Source: Arenibacter hampyeongensis | Lineage (GTDB): Bacteria; Bacteroidota; Bacteroidia; Flavobacteriales; Flavobacteriaceae | Assembly: GCF_002909255.1 (NCBI RefSeq) | Contig: NZ_PIOB01000002.1 | Coordinates: forward strand, 496,001 to 560,000 | DNA length: 64,000 nucleotides | Direction of reading: 5' to 3' | Part shown: positions 9,981 to 18,324 of the stretch, in pieces | Numbering within the stretch: the first letter of the stretch is position 1 | Layout of the letters: each line of letters opens with the position of its first letter | Position numbers and translations under genes: made by a program | The notes under the pieces: generated by a model | Databases searched by the model: none | What the model saw: only the letters and a program-made list of their open reading frames with translations | What the model was told of the DNA's origin: nothing

Positions 9981-10487
9981 ATGTTTTATCGCCTTTTCTC
10001 ATTTTTAAAATTTCGGATAAGATCAAGCAACCAACATGGGCTACACTCCCCATTTGTATACCGCTATGTTACTAAATGCCTTTATGCTCCTCCTAACTTT
10101 ATAAGCAGCAAATCCCATAATATACTGCTAAAAACTATAGTCCATTTTAAAATAAGCCAGGTGCAATTGGTTCCATTCGAGCCTGCTTTGGAGAAGGAAA
10201 TAACCAACTACTTTAAAACAGTGACGATCGGCAATTCCTCCAGCGAGTTAATATTTATAGGCACCTTGAACAAGGAAACCATTGATCACTATATTGTTCA
10301 AAACGCAGACATTTCCAACGACACCATCGTGTATATAGATAAAATACACAATTCAAGGGAATCTTATAAATTGTGGAGAAGTATAAGAGAATTGGAACAG
10401 GTAAGGGTTACCATAGACCTCTTCTACGGTGGATTGGTATTTTTCCGAAGAGAACAAGTTAAGGAGCATTTTAAGATTCGGATTTAA
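9981..10487 (+). CDS. Shortened methyltransferase-like protein
   Basis: The 168-residue product begins with NQHGLHSPFVYRYVTKCLY and ends with a segment like the C-terminus of a flavobacterial SAM methyltransferase family (DTIVYIDKIHNSRESYKLWR, then VTIDLFYGGLVFFRREQVKEHF). From memory, complete members are about 230-260 residues and carry a GxGxG SAM-binding motif after the N-terminal part. That block is missing here, although the frame is open and the ends fit the family. It is probably an internally deleted, non-catalytic version. It lies 22 bp downstream of the ABC-F gene. Confidence 0.7.
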   Translation: MFYRLFSFLKFRIRSSNQHGLHSPFVYRYVTKCLYAPPNFISSKSHNILLKTIVHFKISQVQLVPFEPALEKEITNYFKTVTIGNSSSELIFIGTLNKETIDHYIVQNADISNDTIVYIDKIHNSRESYKLWRSIRELEQVRVTIDLFYGGLVFFRREQVKEHFKIRI

Positions 10488-10533
10488 ACCCGTATTTTTA
10501 ATGGTCATTACAGGAATTCCAAAAATCTGATCA

Positions 10534-10683
10534 ATGGACTACATCATTTACATTGTGTTTGCCGTTCTTGGGGTGATTTTCTTGGTGACCCAAGGATTTA
10601 CCAGGCGAAAATCCAGGGACATGAAATCGAGAAAATTCATGGAGGACTACAAGAACGAGAAAAGAAGTAAATCAAAAAAATAA
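10534..10683 (+). CDS. 49-residue single-helix membrane peptide
   Basis: This short frame encodes an N-terminal hydrophobic helix (DYIIYIVFAVLGVIFLV) followed by a strongly basic tail of about 30 residues rich in Lys and Arg. That gives an N-out, C-in small membrane protein. It sits 46 bp after the methyltransferase-like gene and upstream of the cobalamin adenosyltransferase. I have no named family for it; the clean helix and basic tail support it being real. Confidence 0.6.
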   Translation: MDYIIYIVFAVLGVIFLVTQGFTRRKSRDMKSRKFMEDYKNEKRSKSKK

Positions 10684-10808
10684 GTATTGTATAATTATCA
10701 TTGCCGGAAAGCGATTTATGCTAAACAGCGATTAGAATTGATTCAATAGACTACCGTACGTAGTTACCGAGAATCAAAATTCCCTTAAATTAACAAACAC
10801 CAACCCAC

Positions 10809-11387
10809 ATGAAAATATATACCAAAACAGGTGATGACGGCACAACAGGTCTGTTTGGAGGTACTAGGGTACCCAAGCATCATATACGGATAGAAAGTTA
10901 TGGCACCTTGGACGAGCTCAATTCCTGGATCGGATTGATTAGGGACCAAGATTTAGCAGATTCGTCCAAGAAAATATTGATAAAAATACAGGAGAAATTG
11001 TTTACTATAGGAGCCTTATTGGCCATTGACCCCAAGAAGGAAAATCTTAAAAATGGCAAAGACCGATTGAATATCCCAAAAATTGGCATTGAGGATTTAA
11101 ATCTGTTGGAAAAGGAAATAGACAAAATGGAAATGAACTTGCCACCCATGACCCACTTCATTCTACCTGGTGGGCATACAACCGTGTCATATTGTCACAT
11201 TGCCAGGACCATTTGCCGTAGGTCGGAGCGTCTGGTCTCCCAATTGAACGATTTCGAAGCTGTGGATCCCACCTTATTGTCCTATATAAACAGACTTTCC
11301 GATTTCCTATTTGTATTGGCACGAAAATTGTCCCATGATATACAAGCCGAGGAAATAAAGTGGATTCCAGAGAAACAGGACAAATAA
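10809..11387 (+). CDS. Cob(I)yrinic acid a,c-diamide adenosyltransferase (PduO type)
   Basis: This 192-residue enzyme transfers the 5'-deoxyadenosyl group of ATP to cob(I)alamin. The N-terminal ATP-binding motif TKTGDDGTTGLFGG, then SYGTLDELNSWIGL and the helix RTICRRSERLVSQL, define the PduO family. The length is normal. No cobalamin synthesis gene is nearby, so it probably serves salvaged B12. Confidence 0.94.
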   Translation: MKIYTKTGDDGTTGLFGGTRVPKHHIRIESYGTLDELNSWIGLIRDQDLADSSKKILIKIQEKLFTIGALLAIDPKKENLKNGKDRLNIPKIGIEDLNLLEKEIDKMEMNLPPMTHFILPGGHTTVSYCHIARTICRRSERLVSQLNDFEAVDPTLLSYINRLSDFLFVLARKLSHDIQAEEIKWIPEKQDK

Positions 11388-11464
11388 ATTCGTTAATTCT
11401 TCGTTATCAGATTACTAAAGCGATAAAATTCTAAATGATTAAGATGAATTTTATGCAAAAAAAC

Positions 11465-11494
11465 TTGGTAGTCTCAGTTTAAAAATTACTTTTG
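11465..11494 (+). promoter_or_regulatory. Bacteroidota promoter for the DUF2795 gene
   Basis: TTG at 11465-11467, a 19-base spacer and TACTTTTG at 11487-11494 match the primary sigma factor consensus of Bacteroidota (TTG, about 19 bp, TAnnTTTG). Transcription should start near 11500, about 20 bases before the ATG at 11521. It is the cleanest promoter in the window. Confidence 0.6.
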
Positions 11495-11520
11495 CAAAAT
11501 ATTAAAAATAAATAATTACG

Positions 11521-11745
11521 ATGTATTGGACATTAGAATTAGCATCCTATCTAAGTGATGCGCCCTGGCCCGCAACAAAAGACGAATTGATAGATTACTC
11601 AATCAGAACCGGTGCTCCTTTGGAGGTTGTAGAAAATCTGCAATCCATGGAGGAAGAAGGTGGGGAAATTTATGAATCAATTGAAGAGATTTGGCCGGAC
11701 TACCCTACAGAAGAAGACTATCTTTGGAACGAGGACGAGTATTAA
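11521..11745 (+). CDS. DUF2795 domain-containing protein
   Basis: This small acidic protein of 74 residues (MYWTLELASYLSDAPWPATK) matches DUF2795. Conserved aromatic and acidic residues run through the C-terminal half (EEIWPDYPTEEDYLW). The function is unknown. It is a single-gene transcript, with a near-perfect promoter 27 bases upstream and a strong intrinsic terminator downstream, directly before secA. Confidence 0.88.
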   Translation: MYWTLELASYLSDAPWPATKDELIDYSIRTGAPLEVVENLQSMEEEGGEIYESIEEIWPDYPTEEDYLWNEDEY

Positions 11746-11766
11746 AATATTAACGGAATTACAACA

Positions 11767-11794
11767 AAAAAGTCTCATATGAGGCTTTTTTTTT
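11767..11794 (+). terminator. Intrinsic terminator after the DUF2795 gene
   Basis: A hairpin with arms AAAAAGTCTCAT and ATGAGGCTTTTT (one G-U pair) is followed by a T-tract to 11794. It ends the short DUF2795 transcript before secA. Confidence 0.75.
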
Positions 11795-11919
11795 ACGTAA
11801 TTTTGATGTTGGAATATCTTTTATCCAAAAGATAACATTGCACGTGCCAACATAAGAAAATTGTGTACACACATAGTAAAGGGCTTTAGCGAAGCCTTTC
11901 ATTAATAACAGAAAACATT

Positions 11920-14900
11920 ATGAGTTTTTTAAATTCGATATTAAAGGTATTTGTAGGGGATAAATCAAAGAAAGATGTCAAGGACCTTCAACCTTTAGTC
12001 AATCAAATAAAATCTTTCGAAGCCGCCTTGGAAAAATTAAGCCACGATGAACTTCGCGAAAAAACAATTCTCTTCAAAAATAAGATAAAGGAAGACTGCA
12101 AAGAGATCAATGAGCAAATAGACAAGTTGCTTAAGGAAGTAAAGGAATCTGCGGACATAGACAAGAACGAGGATATATATGCGGATATAGACAAACTAAA
12201 AGAAGAGATTTATTCCATTTCTGAAAAGACCTTAACGGAAATGTTGCCCGAGGCCTTCGCGGTAGTCAAGGAAACTGCAAAACGATTTACAAATAATGAA
12301 ACACTAACGGTAAAGGCTTCTGAGTACGATAGATTGCTGTCTGGTTCAAAAGATTATGTTACCCTCAACGGCGACCAAGCCATCTGGAGAAATTCATGGG
12401 ATGCTGCCGGGAAGCAAGTTACCTGGGATATGGTGCATTACGATGTGCAATTAATTGGCGGTATAGCCCTGCACCAAGGTAAGATTGCAGAAATGCATAC
12501 AGGAGAAGGTAAAACCTTGGTGGCTACCCTCCCATTGTATTTAAATGCACTAACCGGAAATGGGGCACATTTGGTTACGGTAAACGACTACTTGGCAAAA
12601 AGGGATAGTGCCTGGATGGCTCCTATTTTTGAGTTCCACGGACTTTCAGTAGAATGTATCGACAAACACCAACCTAATTCTGATGGACGAAGGGCGGCTT
12701 ATAACTCAGATATTACCTACGGTACCAATAATGAATTTGGCTTTGATTATCTTAGGGATAACATGGCACATACCCCTAGCGATCTGGTTCAAAGACCACA
12801 CAATTACGCTATAGTGGATGAGGTGGATTCGGTTCTTGTGGATGATGCCCGTACCCCCTTGATAATTTCAGGTCCAGTACCTGAAGGGGATCGTCATGAA
12901 TTTAATGAGCTTAAACCAAAGGTAGGCGATATTGTCAACCTTCAACGAGCCTATTTAACGGGTGTTTTGGCAGAGTCGAAAAAACTAATTGCCGAAGGAG
13001 ATACTAAAGAAGGCGGTTTCCTATTGCTCAGAGTTCATAGAGGCCTTCCTAAAAACAAGGCTTTGATCAAGTTTCTGAGTGAAGAAGGGGTAAAACAATT
13101 ACTGCAAAAGACCGAGAACTTCTATATGCAGGACAACAACCGTGAAATGCCGAAGGTAGATGAAGAACTTTGGTTTGTTATCGATGAAAAAAATAATCAG
13201 ATAGAACTTACCGAAAAGGGAGTGGAATATCTTTCGGGGGATGGCGAGAAGGACTTTTTTGTAATGCCGGATATTGGTAATGAAATAGCCAAAATTGAAA
13301 ATCAAGAGCTTGAGATAAACAAAGAAGCGGAATTAAAGGAGGAATTGTTCAAGGATTTTGCCATAAAAAGCGAACGCATCCATACCATGAATCAGCTTTT
13401 AAAAGCTTATACCCTTTTCGAAAAAGATGTGGAGTATGTGGTTATGGAAAACAAGGTAATGATCGTGGATGAACAAACTGGCCGTATTATGGACGGTCGT
13501 CGTTATTCAGACGGACTGCACCAAGCCATTGAAGCCAAGGAGAATGTAAAGATCGAGGCAATGACCCAGACCTTTGCCACTGTAACCCTTCAGAACTATT
13601 TTAGGATGTACAGCAAACTGGCGGGGATGACAGGTACCGCGGTAACCGAAGCAGGTGAATTTTGGGAAATTTATAAATTGGATGTAATGGAAATTCCTAC
13701 CAATAGGCCCATTGCCCGAGACGACAGACAGGATTTGATCTATAAAACCAAACGCGAAAAGTACAATGCCATAATAGAGGAGGTAACCAAAATTTCACAG
13801 TCCGGTAGACCGGTACTTATTGGTACAACCTCTGTAGAAATTTCTGAATTGCTTTCCCGTATGTTGACCATTAGAAAAGTACCACATAACGTACTTAACG
13901 CAAAATTGCACAAAAAGGAAGCGGACATCGTTGCCGAAGCAGGTAATGCGGGAATAGTAACCATCGCCACGAACATGGCAGGTCGTGGTACAGATATTAA
14001 ATTAAGTACGGAGGTAAAAAAAGCTGGAGGTTTGGCTATCGTAGGTACAGAACGACACGATTCCAGAAGGGTAGACAGACAGCTTAGAGGTCGATCAGGA
14101 CGTCAAGGAGACCCAGGAAGCTCTCAATTCTACGTTTCCTTGGAAGATAACCTAATGCGATTATTTGGATCGGACAGGGTAGCCAAAATGATGGATAAAA
14201 TGGGCTTGGAAGAAGGCGAGGTAATTCAGCATTCCATGATGACCAAATCTATAGAACGGGCGCAGAAAAAAGTTGAGGAAAACAATTTTGGTGTGCGTAA
14301 AAGATTATTGGAATATGATGATGTAATGAACGCCCAAAGGGAAGTGGTCTATAAAAGAAGACGCCATGCCCTACAGGGAGAGCGTTTAAAAGTAGATATT
14401 GCCAACATGATCTATGACACCTGTGAGGTAATTGCGGATACCAACAAGGCTGCCAGTGACTATAAAAACTTTGAATTCGAACTTATAAAATATTTCTCCA
14501 TTACTTCTCCTGTTAGCGAAAACGAATTTGCAAGAATGGGTGTTCAGGAAATGGCAAATGTTATTTATAAAACTGCCTATACCCATTATAAGAACAAAAT
14601 GGAGCGCAACGCTGCCACGGCGTTTCCAGTAATCAAAAATGTGTATGAGGACAATGCCAATAAGTTTGAAAGAATCGTAGTGCCATTTACAGATGGTATA
14701 AAATCCTTGAATGTGGTAACCAATCTTCAGGATGCTTATGAAAGTAATGGAAAACAATTGATAACGGATTTTGAAAAGAATATTTCCCTTGCCATTATCG
14801 ACGATTCATGGAAAACACATTTGCGTAAAATGGACGAGTTAAAACAATCCGTTCAATTGGCCGTACATGAACAAAAGGATCCTTTATTAATTTACAAATT

Positions 14901-15279
14901 CGAAGCCTTTGAACTCTTCAAAGGAATGATCGAAAAGGTAAACAAAGAAATTGTTGCCTTTTTATTCAAAGGGGAGCTACCTAATCAAAGCCCAGAAATT
15001 CAAGAGGCTAGAAATATTCGTAGACCCAAGGAAAATTTGAAGACCTCTAAGGAAGAAATCCCAAACAGTGATGAAATGTCCGCCCGAAGCAGGGCCGTAG
15101 GCCAAAACCAAGGTGGACGGCCGCAGGTAACAGAAACTATTGTAAGGGAAAAAGCCAAAATAGGTAGAAACGAAAGGGTAACCATTAAGAACGTAATGTC
15201 CGGCGAAAGCAAGACCTTAAAATATAAACAAGCAGAGCCATTATTGGGCAAAGGAGATTGGGTGATCATAGAAGAATAA
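11920..15279 (+). CDS. secA: Preprotein translocase ATPase SecA
   Basis: This 1119-residue motor pushes preproteins through SecYEG. Visible are Walker A MHTGEGKTLVATL, Walker B-like VDEVDSVLVDDARTPLIISG, the helicase motif TNMAGRGTDIKL, and RQLRGRSGRQGDPGSS. Bacteroidota-type insertions make it longer than E. coli SecA (901). It lacks the C-terminal SecB/lipid-binding zinc motif (CxCxSGxxxxCHG) and ends instead in KQAEPLLGKGDWVIIEE. It is a monocistronic gene with a strong terminator. Confidence 0.97.
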   Translation: MSFLNSILKVFVGDKSKKDVKDLQPLVNQIKSFEAALEKLSHDELREKTILFKNKIKEDCKEINEQIDKLLKEVKESADIDKNEDIYADIDKLKEEIYSISEKTLTEMLPEAFAVVKETAKRFTNNETLTVKASEYDRLLSGSKDYVTLNGDQAIWRNSWDAAGKQVTWDMVHYDVQLIGGIALHQGKIAEMHTGEGKTLVATLPLYLNALTGNGAHLVTVNDYLAKRDSAWMAPIFEFHGLSVECIDKHQPNSDGRRAAYNSDITYGTNNEFGFDYLRDNMAHTPSDLVQRPHNYAIVDEVDSVLVDDARTPLIISGPVPEGDRHEFNELKPKVGDIVNLQRAYLTGVLAESKKLIAEGDTKEGGFLLLRVHRGLPKNKALIKFLSEEGVKQLLQKTENFYMQDNNREMPKVDEELWFVIDEKNNQIELTEKGVEYLSGDGEKDFFVMPDIGNEIAKIENQELEINKEAELKEELFKDFAIKSERIHTMNQLLKAYTLFEKDVEYVVMENKVMIVDEQTGRIMDGRRYSDGLHQAIEAKENVKIEAMTQTFATVTLQNYFRMYSKLAGMTGTAVTEAGEFWEIYKLDVMEIPTNRPIARDDRQDLIYKTKREKYNAIIEEVTKISQSGRPVLIGTTSVEISELLSRMLTIRKVPHNVLNAKLHKKEADIVAEAGNAGIVTIATNMAGRGTDIKLSTEVKKAGGLAIVGTERHDSRRVDRQLRGRSGRQGDPGSSQFYVSLEDNLMRLFGSDRVAKMMDKMGLEEGEVIQHSMMTKSIERAQKKVEENNFGVRKRLLEYDDVMNAQREVVYKRRRHALQGERLKVDIANMIYDTCEVIADTNKAASDYKNFEFELIKYFSITSPVSENEFARMGVQEMANVIYKTAYTHYKNKMERNAATAFPVIKNVYEDNANKFERIVVPFTDGIKSLNVVTNLQDAYESNGKQLITDFEKNISLAIIDDSWKTHLRKMDELKQSVQLAVHEQKDPLLIYKFEAFELFKGMIEKVNKEIVAFLFKGELPNQSPEIQEARNIRRPKENLKTSKEEIPNSDEMSARSRAVGQNQGGRPQVTETIVREKAKIGRNERVTIKNVMSGESKTLKYKQAEPLLGKGDWVIIEE

Positions 15280-15320
15280 GAAACCCCCTACTCTATACAA
15301 AAGTAGCTCGCTACACTATA

Positions 15321-15355
15321 AAAAAAGCGACGGCCTAAGGGGTCGTCGCTTTTTT
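15321..15355 (+). terminator. Intrinsic terminator after secA
   Basis: The arms GCGACGGCC and GGTCGTCGC (one G-T pair) extend by A/T pairs on both sides around a TAAG-containing loop and end in a T-run. This is a strong rho-independent terminator. Confidence 0.85.
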
Positions 15356-15586
15356 ATTGTCCAAATTTTAATATATTTATAATAAAACCAATGCTTTTTC
15401 CTACGTTAAGGTTAATTGTGCAAGTATGATAGACTTGGGAATTTTGGACGAAAGTTTAGCTGTCGGGTATACAAGTAACTTATTGGGGAGAATCACATAA
15501 ATGTATTGTTTTAACTTTAAAATTCATCATGCTTTAATTCAAACGATTATCTTTACCTTCAGAATACAACCATTAACCAATTTTTA
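15356..15586. other. AT-rich intergenic stretch before the sensor kinase gene
   Basis: With the secA terminator this makes 307 bp without a gene. I see no convincing ORF. TATCTTTA at about 15548-15555 is a one-mismatch -7 box that could serve the kinase gene. Confidence 0.4.
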
Positions 15587-16795
15587 ATGCAAATACCCGA
15601 TCAGGATCAGTACCGACTACAGGACAAAATCCGCTTAACCTTAAGGGTCAACTATATCTCCTCTGTCCTCTCCATTGTTTTTGGTATTGTCTGCATATAT
15701 TTTCTCAAAATCACCCAAATAATTCCGACTACTTTTATTGCTTTCGGTGTTCTTAATTTAGTCAATACTGTTTTGTTCCACAAACATAAAACACTAACAG
15801 TAACCTATAATCTTACTTCAGTAATGGCCTTGGCTGCCTCTGTCATTATTACGATATACAGTGGAGGCATTAACAGTCCATTTATTTTTGTGCTGGCCTT
15901 GGTGGTATTTGCCGGTTATATCAGCACAAAGGTTTACGGGAGGGTATATTTAAACTTAAACCTTCTCATTATTATCCTAATTTATTCACAGAGTGTAGCT
16001 GAATTTAATTTTACAGAAAACATGGTCCCTGTTGCAAGCAAAAACATGTTTGCCCTTTTTAGTATTCTTTTCTCTGTTTACCTCTTGGGCGGTGTCATTG
16101 GTAAAAACCTCCTAAAGGCACATAACGAACTACACAAAATCAGAACCGAAAATGAGGCTCGTATTAAGGAGAAAGACACACTTTTAAAAGAAATACACCA
16201 TAGGGTCAAGAACAATCTACAGACGGTATCCAGCTTACTTAGCCTTCAATCCAGAAGTATAGAAGAGCCTAGAATTAAAACTTTGATAAAAAGCAGTCAA
16301 AACAGGGTGATTTCCATGGCCATGGTACATGAAATGTTGTATATGCGACATGATCTGTCAAAAATTGAATATAAGTCCTATGTAGAGGAATTAAGTGATT
16401 ATTTGTTGCGATCCTTTAAGGGCACCGACAACAATATAAGCTTGAGCATAAAAATTCCAGATGTGAAACTGGGGATAGATACAGCTATACCTTTAGGTCT
16501 ATTAATCAATGAGGTAATCACCAATGCCCTCAAGTATGGGATAAAGGATAATGATGAAGGCGAAATTCACATTGAACTTCTAAAATCCAGCAGTAAGGAT
16601 TACATTCTTTATATTGGTGACGATGGTGAAGGCTTTCCAGAGAACATAAGCCATAAGAACACCAAGTCCTTAGGCCTAAAACTTATTCATAATCTGGCCC
16701 GACAGTTAAAAGGGTCCATAAATAGGGATTTGTCGAAAAAAGGCACAAACTACATTGTGAAATTTTCCGATATACAGCATACATTTAAGACCTAA
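15587..16795 (+). CDS. Sensor histidine kinase (HisKA_2 type), orphan
   Basis: The 402-residue protein has about six N-terminal transmembrane helices (residues 20-180), a short coiled linker, a HisKA_2 phosphoacceptor domain (KEIHHRVKNNLQTVSSLLSLQ, with the phospho-His in the HHRVKNN block) and a HATPase_c domain with the N-box LINEVITNALKYG and G-box DDGEGFP. HisKA_2 kinases usually signal through a separate response regulator; none is adjacent. The membrane part has no extracellular sensor domain, so it may sense a membrane or intracellular cue. Confidence 0.9.
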   Translation: MQIPDQDQYRLQDKIRLTLRVNYISSVLSIVFGIVCIYFLKITQIIPTTFIAFGVLNLVNTVLFHKHKTLTVTYNLTSVMALAASVIITIYSGGINSPFIFVLALVVFAGYISTKVYGRVYLNLNLLIIILIYSQSVAEFNFTENMVPVASKNMFALFSILFSVYLLGGVIGKNLLKAHNELHKIRTENEARIKEKDTLLKEIHHRVKNNLQTVSSLLSLQSRSIEEPRIKTLIKSSQNRVISMAMVHEMLYMRHDLSKIEYKSYVEELSDYLLRSFKGTDNNISLSIKIPDVKLGIDTAIPLGLLINEVITNALKYGIKDNDEGEIHIELLKSSSKDYILYIGDDGEGFPENISHKNTKSLGLKLIHNLARQLKGSINRDLSKKGTNYIVKFSDIQHTFKT

Positions 16796-16902
16796 GCTTT
16801 ACAGTGGAATCTCTCCAGATTCTTGATAGAACCCTTTTTCGATTTTCCAAAAATTTTAGAATCGATATTATTTCCTTATAAATTAGGTCAGGGCAAGATG
16901 CC

Positions 16903-17022
16903 TTATAACCTTTCCTGTTCCATAGGTACTTTTAATGGACGAAGAACGCCTTTGGTTTTCGGAAAAACAATGATATAACTAAGACAAAGGAATACGGGAA
17001 CTAAAAGAGCAAATAACATCAT
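16903..17022 (-). CDS. 39-residue one-helix peptide, cassette copy 1
   Basis: The peptide starts with MM and a hydrophobic helix (LFALLVPVFLCLSYIIVF), followed by PKTKG and a short charged tail. It is clearly related to the 38-residue frame at 22054-22170 (shared ALLVP, C, L, Y, VFPK at the same positions). Both lie just downstream of a copy of the 74-79 residue secreted protein on the same strand, here 52 bp after its stop. This repeated context, more than the length, argues that it is a real gene. The function is unknown. Confidence 0.55.
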   Translation of the reverse strand: MMLFALLVPVFLCLSYIIVFPKTKGVLRPLKVPMEQERL

Positions 17023-17074
17023 AGTGGTCCAATTTAGTACTACATATTTGTAGCAGCCGGTTAATAATTGAGTA

Positions 17075-17299
17075 TTAAGCCAATTTAGCTTTGTTTAATT
17101 TGGTAGTGAAAGACAATTCCTTGGTTACCCTAGAGTTTTTGAACATATACAAACGGGCAACACTGTTTTCATTTTTCACGGTAACTTCTGTAACGATACT
17201 CATGGTAACGATCTCAACTTTTTCTACCTTATTACCCTTTTGAGCTTGAGCAGCCAGGCCGATAAAAAGAACAAAGATTAAAGTTAATATGGTTTTCAT
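17075..17299 (-). CDS. Small secreted protein, cassette copy 1 (74 aa)
   Basis: A signal peptide (MKTILTLIFVLFIGLAAQAQ, cleavage after AQA) is followed by a mature chain of about 54 residues ending in VARLYMFKNSRVTKELSF and TTKLNKAKLA. Two more copies lie at 22192-22431 and 26111-26350. This copy is the most diverged: it is five residues shorter in the variable middle (residues 20-48), while both ends are nearly invariant. The mature part is basic and has no cysteines. I know no named family. The conserved C-terminal block suggests a binding function. Confidence 0.75.
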   Translation of the reverse strand: MKTILTLIFVLFIGLAAQAQKGNKVEKVEIVTMSIVTEVTVKNENSVARLYMFKNSRVTKELSFTTKLNKAKLA

Positions 17300-17300
17300 G

Positions 17301-17335
17301 ACTTGCGTTTTGTTATATATATAACTTGGGCAAGT
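17301..17335 (-). promoter_or_regulatory. Leader stem-loop, cassette copy 1
   Basis: In the transcript sense ACTTGC pairs with GCAAGT, which ends one base before the ATG. Inside is the perfect palindrome GTTATATATATAAC (17312-17325). The same arrangement occurs at all three cassette copies, so the structure could hide the ribosome-binding region or be a -7/operator element. Confidence 0.5.
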
Positions 17336-17397
17336 GTATTTTTATAGGTTATGATTCGTTGAAAAACAAGGTTTCTCGTTGAGCTGAAAAATGTCTG

Positions 17398-17427
17398 TTG
17401 AAGTGTAAAAAAATGCCGATAAACGCA
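17398..17427 (-). promoter_or_regulatory. LytTR-like direct repeat, cassette copy 1
   Basis: On the minus strand the sites TGCGTTTAT (17427-17419) and ACACTTCAA (17406-17398) are separated by 12 bp. LytTR-family regulators bind direct repeats of [TA][AC][CA]GTTN[AG][TG] at 12-13 bp spacing. The upstream site matches in 8 of 9 positions, the downstream one more weakly. It lies about 100-130 bp before the start codon. Confidence 0.4.
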
Positions 17428-17648
17428 ACTGGGCCCATAATCCCTTTAGCGATAAAACAAGTATTTAATCGTTTATCACTAACTGCCAATCCCAATAATC
17501 CATATGTTTCTGAGTCAATTGGAGCAAATACGAACTTTGAAAAACATATTATGCATGAACTGTCCTCTACAGGTTACAATATGTATTGCCCTACTATTAC
17601 CAATCCACCCCACTCAATTTAAAAAAATGTTAAAATATTCCATTATAC

Positions 17649-17664
17649 CTAAACGATTGTTTAG
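17649..17664. promoter_or_regulatory. TetR-type operator ahead of its own gene
   Basis: CTAAAC-GATT-GTTTAG is a perfect inverted repeat 23 bp before the regulator start. It overlaps a -7-like box TAGTTTTG (17662-17669), as expected for autorepression. The same core recurs at 18269-18288. Confidence 0.7.
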
Positions 17665-17686
17665 TTTTGTTCCGTAGTTAGGAATT

Positions 17687-18250
17687 ATGGCAAGAAAGAA
17701 GGCATACTTAGAAGAAGAGGTTATTGAAAAAGCCATGCTTTTATTTTGGCGTAAAGGCTACGAATCCACCTCCATGCAAATGCTTGAACAAGAAATGGGC
17801 ATTAACAAGTTTTCCATCTATTCCAGTTTTGGAAGTAAGCATGGTGTTTTTTTGGAAAGCCTAAAAAGCTACAAAAAAAAGGTTAATGGAATTTTTGAAA
17901 AATTTAAAAACTCAACCAATGGTGTTGAGGGCATTAAGGAATTTTTTTATGAATCCATAAATATATGTCATCAAGATGGAAATCAAAAAGGTTGTTTAAT
18001 AAGCAATACTTATAATGAGTTTTCAGAAACTGAAGATGAATTGGTAAAAGGTGAGATGACTTCTTTCATGGACAATCTTAAAACACTCTTGATAGCTAAA
18101 TTGAGTATGGATGGGACTAAAGATGAAAAGACCATAATGAAACAAGCCAATTTTTTATTATTGGCCAAACACGGTTTAGCTACTGCCTCCAGAGTTAATA
18201 GCCCCCAAGAAATTGAAGACTATATTGAAATAACCTTTAAAAATCTTTAA
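17687..18250 (+). CDS. TetR/AcrR family transcriptional regulator
   Basis: This 187-residue regulator has an N-terminal helix-turn-helix (KAMLLFWRKGYESTSMQMLEQEMGI, then NKFSIYSSFGSKHGVFLE) and a ligand-binding C-terminal domain of the type seen in repressors of electrophile and peroxide detoxification genes. Identical palindromes lie upstream of it and upstream of the AhpD-like gene at 18325, so both are probably its targets. The inducer is unknown; the neighbours suggest a reactive aromatic or thiol-stress compound. Confidence 0.9.
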   Translation: MARKKAYLEEEVIEKAMLLFWRKGYESTSMQMLEQEMGINKFSIYSSFGSKHGVFLESLKSYKKKVNGIFEKFKNSTNGVEGIKEFFYESINICHQDGNQKGCLISNTYNEFSETEDELVKGEMTSFMDNLKTLLIAKLSMDGTKDEKTIMKQANFLLLAKHGLATASRVNSPQEIEDYIEITFKNL

Positions 18251-18268
18251 ACATTTTTTTTAATCAAT

Positions 18269-18288
18269 AACTAAACGATTGTTTAGTT
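18269..18288. promoter_or_regulatory. TetR-type operator ahead of the AhpD-like gene
   Basis: AACTAAAC-GATT-GTTTAGTT is a perfect 8+8 inverted repeat, sharing its 16-bp core with the site at 17649. It lies 37 bp before the ATG at 18325. Confidence 0.7.
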
Positions 18289-18324
18289 ATTTTACAACAA
18301 GTGCAACAATTAAAATTTGAAATT

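Larger units (their letters stand above)
17336..17686. other. Intergenic region between cassette copy 1 and the tetR-like gene
   Basis: It holds the conserved upstream half of the cassette leader to about 17471 and the TetR-type operator at 17649-17664. An open frame at 17398-17622 overlaps the conserved leader, has no recognisable similarity and is not called. Confidence 0.5.

Noticed and set aside
14386-14757. Minus-strand open frame of 123 codons
   Set aside because: It is antisense to secA and has no recognisable motif.
15426-15500. 24-codon ATG frame in the secA/kinase gap
   Set aside because: It is short, has no promoter or hydrophobic segment, and no second copy supports it.
15587-16795. 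Sensor kinase as partner of the LytTR-like sites near the cassettes
   Set aside because: LytTR regulators are usually paired with His_kinase (LytS-type) kinases, whereas this one is HisKA_2; only proximity links them.
17301-17335. Riboswitch at the cassette leader
   Set aside because: The element is a simple hairpin with no multi-helix core that resembles a known riboswitch class.
17398-17622. Open frame of 74 codons upstream of the tetR-like gene
   Set aside because: It overlaps the conserved non-coding leader of cassette copy 1, the other copies do not keep the frame, and the sequence resembles no protein.
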